Both the position numbers and the translations under genes were made by a program. This document shows, piece by piece, positions 43,980 to 53,632 of a DNA stretch of 64,000 nt; positions within the stretch are counted from its first letter, which is position 1; the number at the start of each line of letters is the position of its first letter. Origin of the DNA: Heloderma charlesbogerti (taxonomy: Eukaryota > Chordata > Lepidosauria > Squamata > Helodermatidae); assembly GCA_026122225.1 (NCBI GenBank), contig JANEZZ010001374.1, positions 186,001 to 250,000 of the forward strand, given 5' to 3'. The notes under the pieces were generated by a model. That model saw nothing but the letters and a program-made list of their open reading frames with translations. It had not been told where the DNA came from and did no database searches.

Positions 43980-44051
43980 CTGATTCCCAGGCAGTCGCCC
44001 ATCCAACTACTGACCGGGGCCGACCCTGCTTAGCTTCTGAGATCAGACAAG
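43980..44051 (-). other. 5S rRNA-derived segment, right arm
   Basis: Minus strand: TTGTCTGATCTCAGAAGCTA, AGCAGGGTCGGCCCCGGTC, AGTTGGATGGGCGACTGCCT, GGGAATCAGGCTT. Closer to 5S rRNA than the left arm because the C-box region is complete. It is followed by CCTGCATTGAGCAGGGGGTT, which matches the CR1 3' end at 20,437-20,456. It therefore looks like a 5S-headed, CR1-tailed SINE built into the arm. Confidence 0.85.
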
Positions 44052-44134
44052 CGCACACACATCCAGCCCTTTTCTTGTTGCTGAGGAAACATTGAGTGCT
44101 GAGGAAGCTATGCGATCAGTAGCCAGAAGACAAC

Positions 44135-44299
44135 ATGGGGCCATCAAGAGCTGTGAGCATGGTGGGCATGGAATCAGCAGAAACAGGAAGAGTTTCTGAT
44201 CCTCCAATGAGAGCTTCCGTCTTTAAGAGCAGGAAAACACAGCACTCGATTGTGAACCGAGCTCGCGCATTCGATGAAGCACCGCAATGGGGAAAATGG
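44135..44299 (+). other. putative outward-spliced coding exon of the 5S palindrome
   Basis: ATG at 44,135 followed by GPSRAVSMVGMESAETG, then basic residues (FKSRKTQHSIVNRARAF), open for 55 codons to AAATGG|GTGAGT. The donor-like site faces away from the palindrome. No protein family recognised. The frame continues a further 18 codons past the site before a stop, so it could simply be a short unspliced ORF. Confidence 0.35.
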
Positions 44300-44384
44300 G
44301 TGAGTGTAGCAAGTTGTATGCTTGGAGCTATCCAAGGTCCTTCAACTCCAGCCTGATCCTGCCTGGCTAAGCCGCCCTCAGATG

Positions 44385-45341
44385 TAGGGATGGCGGAGAA
44401 TTTCTCCCCAAATCTTCAGGAGGCCGAGTGCTGACGCATTCGGCCCCCCGAAAGTGTTGGGGAAATTCTCCGCCGGTCCCCCGCCCCCCCCCGGGATGGG
44501 ACTTACCGTGGCCGAATATCCCTCTCGGCGGCAGGTCCCGGCGGCAGTTCGGCGGGGGCAGGGGCGGCAGCCAGTCTCCCGACTGGCTGCCGCCACCGCC
44601 ATTACAAAATAAAAAAGTAAAAAAAACCACACACACACAGCTATGATAGGCTACATGACGATTTACGTAGCCTATCACGGCTAGATTTCCAAAGTCAGCC
44701 GTGATAGGCTACGTAAATCATCATGTAGCCTATCACGGGTGACTTTGGAGAGAAAAAAAAAGCACGTATGCAAATGGCGGCGGCCCATGGGCGCCGCCAT
44801 TTGCGTTCCTTATTTTGGCATGTCTAGTCTATGTAAAGATTTACGTAGACTATGGCGAAAATTCGGGCAACGCAAATAGCATGCCCTTATTTTCGCCGTA
44901 GTCTACATAACTCTTTACGTAGACTAGACGTGCCAAAATAAGGAACGCAAATGGCGGCGCCCATGGGCCGCCGCCATTTGCGTACGCGCTTTTTTTTTTT
45001 CCAAAGTCGCCCGTGATAGGCTACGTGACGATTTACGTAGCCTATCACGTCTGACTTTGGAAATCTAGCCGTGATAGGCTACGTTAATCGTTACGTAGCC
45101 TATCACGGGGTTTTGTGTTTTTTTTCACTTTTTCCTTCGCGGCTGGGGAGATGGGGCGCTTCTCCCTGGCCTGAATTTCGGCCGGGCGAGGCGGGGCACC
45201 TCCCCCCCCGGCCTGAATTTCGGCCGGGCGAGGCAAGGCGCCTCCCCCCCCTCGCCTGAACTTTGGGGGGAGAAGTGAAGCGCCTCCCCCCCACCGCGAA
45301 GCAAGCTGCGGGACAAGGTAAGTCCCTTTCGTCCATCCCTA
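44385..45341 (+). mobile_element. palindromic hAT-like element, copy 7 (957 bp)
   Basis: Perfect 8-bp TSD CTCAGATG (44,377-44,384 and 45,342-45,349). Left E2 arm: TAGGGATGG, terminal hairpin, inverted GGTAAGTCCC (44,501), ATG at 44,602 (minus). Core: paired GATAGGCTACATGACG and GTGATAGGCTACGTAAAT hairpins, CAAATGGCGGCGGCCCATGG palindromes, GTCTACGTAAA hairpins, mirrored on the right. Right E1 arm: repeated GGCCTGAATTTCGGCCGGGC units, AAGGTAAGTCCCTTTCG, CATCCCTA. The longest complete copy here. Confidence 0.92.
44507..44602 (-). other. putative outward-spliced coding exon (E2 exon), copy 7
   Basis: Minus strand ATG at 44,602 (G at -3, G at +4) encodes MAVAAASRETGCRPC and is open for 32 codons to GCCACG|GTAAGT. 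The length is 0 modulo 3, unlike copies 3, 5 and 6, so the phase is not fully conserved. The frame also extends upstream without an ATG-free barrier. Confidence 0.38.
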
Positions 45342-45349
45342 CTCAGATG

Positions 45350-46969
45350 TCCTTCATGCTCCGTAGACTCTGCTCATGGCCAAGAAAACTTGGCACTTAA
45401 AAAAGAAACAGAAAAAAGCCTCAGGGTGCTGAAAGCTTAAGCATAAGAATGACAGGAGTTGCTTAACCCTTTCCACGTTATCTGAAAAGAGCTAAGTACC
45501 CCAGTTGCTTTTTCCTCCATGAAGAAAAAATATGGATTCTTGTATATTTTTCCCCCATTGGGGAAAAAACTAAACCTGGGATGAGGTGGGGTAAGGGGAA
45601 ATTTAATTAAAAACACAGATGGACAGGAAATGTTAAGTGCTTTCTCCCAAGCTTGCCACTTTCCTCTATCAAATCCTCAACCTCCAGAGGCTGCTCTTGG
45701 TTTAAAAACAAACAAAACTGTGGGCAAGACACACATGACTGTATGTCACATCTAGTTTGAGCCTCAGGCTACCTAGCTGTACCTCACTTATTGTGCTCAA
45801 GAGAGAGCATAAAAGGAGTTATCAGCATGCTAGATTGTTAAATAGATAGCTCATCTCCTGGAGTCACTAAGAGTGAGGTACTCTGCTCTTAACTCGTAAT
45901 GAAGTTGTCATCAGCTGCTTGATGTGGTCAGGTCTGATCATTTTTTAGCAATCTGAAGAGATAAATAAAATGTTCACCAAATAGCTTAGGCTGCATATAA
46001 CTGTTGAATGCTTGTCTTATAGGTCTGTTAAAATTGTCATGTTTGTTGCCCTTCTGATATTAACATAATATGATGAATGTGTGGCAAATGGTGCAGAGAA
46101 TTATGATTCTGAGACATTTACCATGTTCAGAATGGTGCTTTACCTCTGATGGCAGAAATTAGAAGTGAAATTCACTTTTATGCAAACTTGAAACTTTCCA
46201 CCATTTCAGAATTACAAAACAAAGTTTGAAATTTTTAAACCATTATAAATTTAATTGGTGACATTCAACTGTAAAGTATACTTTTTAAAAATATTAAGTC
46301 CTGCTCTGGTATTTTAGGAGCACAGTCATCTCAGTTGCCCAGTGCAGTACCTTTACACGTTGGTCTGGTTTTTTAAACATCATCATCCATAATGGGGAAT
46401 GTTTATTTGTGAGGATTAATAAAGCAATTCCGCCTTATGTGACAGTGGTATGTTTGTGTGTGGGGGGGAGAGTGATGGGGGCCTGAACCCCAAACAGACG
46501 TGACATGGGATATCTGCGATCAGATCTTCTGATGTTTTAGAGGTTTTTTTAATTTTAAAAGCAGTTGCAGCAGGGGTTCCAATTTTGTTGCAGGTCACTG
46601 GGTAAAGGGTTGTTTAGTCCTTTTCTCTGCACCTTATGCCCAAGCAAAATTGCTGCCCTGAAGTTACTATTAGCTCTGCTAGGAACAAAACTACAGGTAA
46701 AAGAGAGATGCCTATGTTTTCCCCAGTGGGGCTAAAAGCAACTTCAGGAGAGATCCAATCGAAATCTCTGAGACTGCTTTTAGCTTAAACTAAAAGTGTT
46801 AGAGCATCCCATCATGCACCTCTATTTTGGCCCTTACTCAACAACTAACTTTAGTTGAATAGCGCCAGAGTCTACGTGAGGATTTAATGCACTAAAATTA
46901 TATTTGTGTAGGAAATGTTTGTCCGTGGAAAAGTGCTAACTATTTGAATGAAACTTCAAAAAGTATATT
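45350..46969. other. no recognised feature
   Basis: AT-rich DNA without a supported gene, RNA or complete repeat. A short G run lies near 46,460. Confidence 0.33.
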
Positions 46970-47352
46970 GTAGAGCTCAAAGGTGCAGAGAAGAGCAACC
47001 AAAATAATCAATGGGCTGGAGCAACTCCCCTATGAGGAAAGGTCACAACATTTGTGGCTCTATCGCTTAGAGAAAAGGCAAGTAAGGGGAAACATGATAG
47101 AGGTGTACAAAATTATGCATGGTGTGGAGAAAGTGGATAGGGAGAAGTTTTTTTCAATTCTTCAGTGTACTAGAGTCTGGGGTCATCCATGAAGCTGATT
47201 GGTGGGAGATTCAGGACAGACAAAAGGAAGTACTTCTTCACACAGCACACAGTTAAACTACAGAATTCACTACCACAAGATGTAGTGATGGCCACCAATT
47301 TGATAGGAATTAGAAACATTTATGGAGGATAAGACTATAGTCATGATAGGTA

Positions 47353-48997
47353 CAGTCAGGGCCAGAAATATCGGAACATGGATAACTGTTTTGGCAGTTG
47401 GCCTCTGTACACCACCACATTGAGGTTGAAAGGAAACACACCCAGATGGGAGTGAAGTCAGGACTTTCAGCTGTAATTCAAGGGGTGTGACACAAGTGGG
47501 CCACTAACCATTCAGGAAGTACAGCCAGTGGCATACACACACACCCATCGTTGTTGGCTCATAAGTAATGGAACAAACCAACATCATTTCAAACTTAAGG
47601 ATCGCCTTTAATACCTGGATGAAAATCCTTTGCAGTCAATGACTGACTGAAGTCTGGAACCCATGGACATGACCCAATGCTGAGTTTCCTCCCTCGAGAT
47701 GCTTTGCCAGGCCTTTACTGCAGCTGCCTTCAGCTGCTGCTTGTTTGTGGGTCTTTCTGCCTTCAGTCTTGTCTTCAGTAAGTGAAAAGCATGCTCTATT
47801 GGGTTGAGATCAGGTGACTGACTTGGCCATTGAAGAACATCCCACTTCTTTGCCTTCAGAAACTCTTGGGTAGCTTTTGCTGTATATTTTGGGTCATTAT
47901 CCACCTGCAGTATGAAGCGGCATCCTATCAGTTTGGCAGCATTTGGCTGAATCTGAGCAGAAAGTAGAGCCCTATACACTTCAGAATTCATCCTGCTGCT
48001 TTTATCAGCAGTCAGGTCATCAATAAACACCAATGACCCAGTTCCATTGGCAGCCATACATGCCCATGCCATAACACTGCCTCCACCATGTTCGACAGAT
48101 GATGTGGTCTGCTTTGGATCATGAGCTGTTCCTTTCCTTCTCCATACTTTTCTCCTCCCATCATTCTGGTACAAGTTAATCTTGGTTTCATCAGTCCAAA
48201 CAATCTTATTCCAGAACTGGGCAGGCTTTTTTAGGTGTTTGCTGGCAAAGACTAATCTGGCCTTTCTGTTCTTGAGTGTTACCAGTGGTTTGCACCTTGT
48301 TGTGAAGCCTCTGTATTTACATTCATAAAGCCATCTCCTGACTGTAGATGTTGACAATGACATGCCTCCCTCCGCAAGAGCGTCCTTGACCTGCCTAGAA
48401 GTTGTGAAAGGGTTCCTCTTCACCATGAGCAGAATTCTGTGGTCATCCACTTTAGTTGTCTTCCGTGGTCTTCCAGGCCTTTTGCGGTTGCTGAGCTTGC
48501 CAGTTAATTCCTTTTTTTCAGGATGTTCCAGACTGTTGTATTGGCCACTCCCAATGTCTTTTCTATCTCTCTGATGGATTTATTTTGTTTCCTCAGCCTA
48601 ATGATGTCCTCCTTCACTTGCATGGACACTTCTTTGGACCTCATGTTGGGAGTTCCAGTGAACAGCTACCAAATGCAAATGTAGCACTCAGAACCACCTC
48701 CAGGCCTTTTATCTGCTTGATTGGTCATGGGGTACCCAGGAAACATGCCACACCTGGCCATGCAGCTGCTTGTCAGCCATTCATTCCATTACTTATGAGC
48801 CACCAACGATGGGGATGTGTGTATGCCACTGGCTGTACTTCCTGGTTAATGCCCCACTTTTGTCAAGCCCCTTGAATTACAGCTGAAAGTCCTGACTTCG
48901 CTCCCATCTGGGGGTGTTTCCTTTCAATTTCAATGTGGTGTACAGAGGCCAAATGCCAAAACAGTTATCCTTGTTCTGATATTTCTGGCCCTGACTG
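47353..48997 (-). mobile_element. Tc1-type transposon (1,645 bp), nearly intact
   Basis: Duplicated TA at 47,351-47,352 and 48,998-48,999. Terminal inverted repeats start CAGTCAGGGCCAGAAATATC on both sides and extend about 210 bp with few differences (both contain GTCAGGACTTTCAGCTGTAA and CCAGTGGCATACACAC), the long-repeat layout typical of many vertebrate Tc1 elements. It carries one transposase frame on the minus strand with a single apparent frameshift. It is inserted in a CR1-like LINE. Confidence 0.95.
47608..48644 (-). pseudogene. Tc1 transposase, one frameshift
   Basis: Cut-and-paste transposase. Reading starts at the ATG at 48,644 (MRSKEVSMQVKEDIIRLRKQ), a helix-turn-helix region (SIREIEKTLGVANTTVWNIL), then an A-run near 48,510 where one base appears missing, so the frame changes. 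The remaining 280 codons from 48,450 contain VKRNPFTTSRQVKDAL, the first catalytic Asp in WTDETKINLY, the GGGSVMAWACM box, the second Asp in LQVDNDPKYTAK, and the Glu in SPDLNPIEHAF. The catalytic triad is present and total length (about 345 codons) is normal for the family. Inactive as read unless the A-run is a sequencing error. Confidence 0.93.
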
Positions 48998-49195
48998 TAT
49001 CTATTACCTCCAGTAGGCAGTATGCCTCTCAATACCAGTACTCAATACAAACTGGGGAACCGGAGCAGGAGGGTGGAATTGTGCTCATGCCCTGTTTGTG
49101 GGCTTCCCATGGGCATCTGGTTGGCCACTGTGTGAACACAATGATGGACTAGATTGGCCTTTGGTCTGATCCAGCATGGCTCTTATGTTCTTAAT

Positions 49196-51679
49196 TTCAT
49201 TCATATCAGTTCAGTTTAATTTGTAGCCAGTGCTACAAACTAAAGGATTTGTACATTTAGGATCAAAAGTAGTAGATCGAACCACTGTGGCCACATTTCA
49301 GCAAAGGTAATGATTTTTTTTTTTTACTCTTTTGTGTCAGTTGAATGGGCAGTATCCAACGGTGTCATTCCACAAACTCCAATAATGCTAGTGGAGCTCT
49401 ACTGAATCCATTGCACAAGTGGTTGCACATTACACTTTCACAACAGCTTGCACAATCCATTGTGCAAACATAATGCACAGCCACTTGCACAAACATAACT
49501 TCAGTTGGATTCTCCCGTTGTGCATACTTTGGAACTAGTTTCTGCTGGTGCAACATCATTTGCACTTGTAGAATGACACAGTTGGATATTGCCCTCTGTG
49601 TTCTGCCTTTGTCTCTGCAAAACTGACTGTTGTTCGCTCAGTCCTTCTTAAAACAGGATTCTACAAAGTCTGCAAATTCTTCTATGATTCCTTGAAGATA
49701 GAACTGTCTGTATGGAAAAGAAGAATATAATAGTAAATTTAGGGTGTAATCCTAAAGCTTCCAGAGGCCAGCTGAGGGGCCATTAGATATGGCATAAGTT
49801 CCTGGAACTGGCACAATGAGAAGGGAAAAAAAATGGCAACCAAAAGAAGGCAGGAAGGAAGAGTCCTCCACCGCCTACTCTGGCCGCAGTGAGCCAGCAG
49901 GGCTTAGAAAGTATTAGTACCTCTGTCACTGAATCTCATCACCATCACCTACTACCATAGGATTGCTCTGTTACTTTACATTATCCTTGCTATAGTAATG
50001 GCTGTGTCTGATGGCTCCCAAAATAAATGCATAGTTTTAACACTATTGTGATGAAATATACCTAGTTACTTTTTATGTCAAATGTGAATCTTTGTTAAGT
50101 TAAAAAAATGATTTTCCTCCCAGCATTAAAATTGAGTAGGTATCTGCTTATGTATTTCTTGCTGAAACATTTTATGAAGCAACATAAATTTATGCCTCTA
50201 TATAGAAACATCATGATTTAATCAAAATGACAAAATGCAACTTACACAGGAAGCATGCTATTTTTTTGGATACTTATGTTGACTTTAGTCCCTTGTGAAT
50301 TAAACCATTTAAAACACGAAATGGAAAAAGTCCTCCTAATCTTCCTTTTGAATGAGCCGTGAAATAGGATCCCTGAGCTGCCTGAAGTGTGAAGAGGTTA
50401 GCATGGCTGGGTTCCAAGATCTTTCTATGAGATATTAAGAGATTTATTCTCAGCTGAAAAGCTGTGAGGGAAATGGTCATAATTTTTGATAAAACCATAA
50501 CGTATATCTAAAAATACCTGCATATGTTCACTGTTGAAAGTTTTAGACACTTAAATCTTTCTTGGAAATGTGTGTCAAATATTGCAAGTTTGCTGATGTA
50601 TTATATATCCTTGGTTATAAATTACTCCCATCAATGTAGAAGCAAATGGCAGTTTAATTCACTGGGTTTAGTTCTGGAAATTGTGTTGCTATTGTTTTTT
50701 CTTTCACATCTACGATTAAGAAAGGCTCATGTTAGACTTTTTGAATCAGTACCTACAGGAGATTGTATTCCCTTCTTTAGTCACTGAATGGAAAACCTTT
50801 GTTACTATTTTATGACTCAGCTGATCTGCAGATTCTACATAAAACATCTCAGCTGATCCAGTAGGAGGAAACATACATACAAAAGGGAGTGCTCTGTGTG
50901 TGTGCGCGACTGTGTGTGTGTGTGTTTTTCAAGGGTGAAAGTTGGATTCAAGGCCTGTGATAATTGCAAATTATGGGCAGGTTCTTATGGGAGATATCCT
51001 GACTCTAAATGTTTAGGGCTTTAAAGGTAAGAACCAGCACCTTGAATTGTGCTCTGAAACAATGCCTACAGTCTAAAAGACACAAAAGAAAAAAAGGGTG
51101 AGGAGGAAAAAAGAAAACAAGCAAATTCAGGCACCAGTTCTGAAAGTTACGAAGTTCTTATAATGACCAGCTTGAACGTTCACTGGTTCAGAGGTAGTTT
51201 AACTGGTTTCGGACACAAATCACAATTTGGTCCACCATATATATACCCAGCATTACAAACTACTAGCTTTTCAAGCACCAAACATCAACTGCCTAACTAA
51301 AATAATATTTATTATATTGGATATAAGATTAATGTTGTTGATACACCGTTAGGTATCACCTTATCCTGCCAAAATAAGCTCTTTCTCAAGTGGTGAACTA
51401 CAATACTTGTCTGGTGGGTTGTGTTTGGCCTGCTGAGTCCCAAGTTGTACAGGTGTATATGTATAGTATAGATTTAAACTGAATTGACAGTAATTTCACC
51501 TACCATGAGAACTATCGTTCCATTAGCAGGCCCAGGGATTCAGTCTTGGCCGGCTATGTGCTGTGGCACTTCCTTTGACCAATGAGCTGGCACTGGTAAA
51601 GGAGGAGGAGTCAGGAGGAGGAGAAGCTGGAGCTTCTCCACTACTCCTCAAGTTAAAAAAAAGAAAAAGAAAAAAGGAG
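49196..51679. other. mostly unassigned; LINE trace near 50,990-51,070
   Basis: No gene. Bases about 50,990-51,070 (GGGCTTTAAAGGTAAGAACC, AGCACCTTGAATTGTGCTC) resemble an old LINE piece. (GT)n occurs at about 50,893-50,930. Frames of 66-87 codons lack motifs. Confidence 0.35.
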
Positions 51680-51772
51680 GGATTCATAGAATCATAGGGT
51701 TGGAAGGGGCAAGCCTGATTCCCAGGCGGTCTCCCATCCTAGTACTAACCAGGGCTGACCCTGCTTAGCGGC
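51680..51772 (-). mobile_element. short 5S rRNA-headed, CR1-tailed SINE
   Basis: Minus strand: GCCGCTAAGCAGGGTCAGCC, TGGTTAGTACTAGGATGGGA, GACCGCCTGGGAATCAGGCT correspond to the 5S rRNA internal promoter and downstream part. These join directly to TGCCCCTTCCAACCCTATGA and TTCTATGAATCC, the CR1 3' terminus. The GGGAATCAGGCTT junction is the same as in both arms at 43,700 and 43,980, pointing to one 5S-CR1 composite family. Confidence 0.8.
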
Positions 51773-51884
51773 TGGGCTGGTACCCCACCCCCTGAAAAGC
51801 ATCTTGTCCAGGGCCCCATCATACATAGCAGTGCCTCAGAACACGGTACACATCCAGGAGGACAAAGGTCTATATTAGTAATAA

Positions 51885-52190
51885 TAGTAGTAAATACATT
51901 TATATATCATCCAAGAGCAGATTTCTCTGGGTGTTTCACACAATTAAAACCGTAGAATACAACATTATAAAACATAATATAAAACCTTTAAAATTTTAAA
52001 ACACAATAAAACTAGAGTAAAAACCAGCAACAGGGTAAAGGTCTAAAAATGCAATTACACATTGAAAAACAAAACTGAAGAACTAAAAAGCCTGGGAGAA
52101 TAAAAAAAATTCACCTTGCACCGAAAAGGCCACAATGGAAGCTTCTCTGGAGAGGGCATTCCACAATTGGGGTGCCACCAATGAAAAAAA
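51885..52190 (-). mobile_element. L2-like LINE 3' end, diverged
   Basis: Inverted: a tail (TAAATACATTTATATATC), an A-rich 3' UTR, then AGCCTGGGAGAATAAAAAAA, TTCACCTTGCACCGAAAAGG, AGAGGGCATTCCACAATTGG and GGTGCCACCAATGAAAAAA, matching the inverted C-terminus of L2. Frame not intact. Confidence 0.7.
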
Positions 52191-52309
52191 ATATCAAATT
52201 GGAAAAAATCTTCTTTTGCATTTTGCTCTTGAATAATTGTGCAAAGCCAATGGCCAGGCAAGAATTTATTGTGTCTGTACTTCATGCAAATGTTTTAAAC
52301 CGTTAGAGC

Positions 52310-52650
52310 AGGGTTGGGCAATATCGGGAGATCTGGGGGTCATTTTCAGCCAAATGGGCTACAGTCTGCCAGACAAACTGAAAAAAAAAAAGTTTTTTTT
52401 TTTTTAATGAAAAATGGTGTCTGGGGCACTATGGAATACCTTACCTTGCCGCCCACGGGAGGTCCGCCGGGGGGGGAGGTGATCTGTTCCTCCCGCCTGG
52501 AATCCTTGCCAGCCGGCTCCGCAGCGATTCCGTGGAGCCACCAGCCGGTTGCGAAGCCCCAGTGATATGGCTGCCATTGCCGTACTGCTGGCTGGACTGA
52601 CAAACTATGGACGCAAATGGCTCAGATCACCTACCTGTATTTTTTTTTTT
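52310..52650 (-). mobile_element. palindromic-family fragment (isolated arm)
   Basis: Minus strand: CCATTTGCGTCCATAGTTTG, TCAGTCCAGCCAGCAGTACG, GCAATGGCAGCC, a hairpin (GGCTCCACGGAATCGCTGCG), then GGGCGGCAAGGTAAGGTATT with a donor-like site. It parallels 53,415-53,540 in inverse orientation and the left arm of copy 3 (CAGCCGGCTCCGC). No terminus or TSD. At 52,625 it is joined to GATCACCTACCTG, which belongs elsewhere in the family. Confidence 0.6.
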
Positions 52651-53304
52651 TTTTAATCACATTGAATTGTGTAATCTTCAAGCAAATCTGCTCACTGGTA
52701 CATAATATCTAGATATCTCCAGATATCTGCTATGTGGTATTTAAGTGCTCTTGGACACTACCAAACATTGCACAAGACTGACAAGGTCAATGATTGGCCA
52801 TTTATAAACTAATGCCAAGGAGTGTAATCACCACAAGTTCCAATAACCAGGAGCAAAGCATATGATATAAAGCTGCACAAATGTCCAGCGAATATATACA
52901 GAATGTCTGTACACACATTATGTGAGGGTTGCTTATATAGGGCAAATTAATTTAGCAGGATCTCAAGGAACTTTGCATCAGTATATACTCCTTTACAGAA
53001 GCAGTTATGCTTAGCACAAAGTAGTTGTGGAAGCGAACCTTTGCCTGCTTTACAGAGAAAAGTATTCAGGTTTTAGTGCCCATGTTGTTGTCATCCCATG
53101 AACAGCCAGCTCAAGACCTTCTGCTGCCTGAGGCAAAGGACAAGATGCCCCCCTTCCATTCCACCTACAACAACTAAATGGACTGGCAGTTGAATCTTTC
53201 TTCAACACTGGCAATGGGACTGTATCTTCCACCACACCTGAAGGCAGTAGGATAGTTTAGGGGCGCAGGACAGGCTGCACAGCCCACAGTTCTCTCCTCT
53301 AGCA
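52651..53304. other. no recognised feature
   Basis: Unassigned DNA between the two palindromic-family fragments. Could be an insertion into a once continuous element, but I see no ends or duplication. Confidence 0.35.
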
Positions 53305-53624
53305 GTTTGTATTTGGGTCCCTGTTCCTTCGCGTGATAGGCTACATAAAGATTTATGTAGCCTATCATGTCAAAGAGCAGGGACGCAAATGGCGTCAGTT
53401 ACGCCAGACGCCATTTGCGTCCACAGTTTCTCAGTCCAGCCAGCGATACGGCAATGGAGGCCGTATTGCTGGGGCTTCAGAGCCGGCAGCAGGCAGGATC
53501 TGCCGGCGAGGACCCCACAAGGGAGGCAGAGGTAGGTGATCCGATCCTCCACGGACTTCGGGGGGCCAGATTCAATAGAATCCGGCCTCATTGGGGTCCG
53601 TGGAGGATTTCTCCGACATCCCTA
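53305..53624 (+). mobile_element. palindromic hAT-like element, copy 8, left part missing
   Basis: Starts inside the core (TTTGGGTCCCTGTTCC). One GTGATAGGCTACATAAAG / ATTTATGTAGCCTATCA hairpin with flanking mirrored GTCCCTG and CAGGGAC. Then a GACGCCATTTGCGTCC palindrome, GGCAATGGAGGCCGTATTGC, GGCAGAGGTAGGTGATCC (weaker donor), and an E3-type terminal arm (CTCCACGGACTTCGGGGGGC) ending CATCCCTA at 53,624. The E3 arm matches copy 4's left end. No TSD because the left end is lost. Confidence 0.8.
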
Positions 53625-53632
53625 GGAACCAG

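Larger units (their letters stand above)
43286..44310. mobile_element. palindromic element with 5S rRNA-derived sequence in both arms
   Basis: Centre at 43,827/43,828 (ATCTTCGAAGAT). The arms are complementary from about 43,530 to 44,163 (about 300 bp each), with small hairpin-like subrepeats (CGCCTTAATT, CCTAATTCAGGC) near the centre. Each arm contains a 5S rRNA-like block followed by CR1-tail-like text. Outward from each arm an ORF begins MGPSRAV (minus from 43,556; plus from 44,135) and leads toward GTAAGTGTAG (inverted, 43,299-43,304) or GTGAGTGTAG (44,300). Outer sequences differ between sides. No terminal repeats or TSD could be assigned, so outer limits are approximate. Confidence 0.7.
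46970..49195 (+). mobile_element. CR1-like LINE 3' region, split by a Tc1 element
   Basis: Left part 46,970-47,350 encodes RRATKIINGLEQLPYEER and LEKRQVRGNMIEVYKIMHGV, typical of the ORF2 C-terminus, then breaks frame. Right part 49,000-49,195 is the 3' UTR (GGGCTTCCCATGGGCATCTG, GGACTAGATTGGCCTTTGGT, CATGGCTCTTATGTTCTTA). The Tc1 element at 47,353-48,997 lies between. The tail differs from the ATTCTATG CR1 type, so it is a different CR1-group lineage. Confidence 0.82.

Noticed and set aside
43640..44051. Functional 5S rRNA genes
   Set aside because: Both segments lack the 5' third and the normal 3' end of 5S rRNA, carry substitutions or deletions in the control region, and run into CR1-tail sequence.
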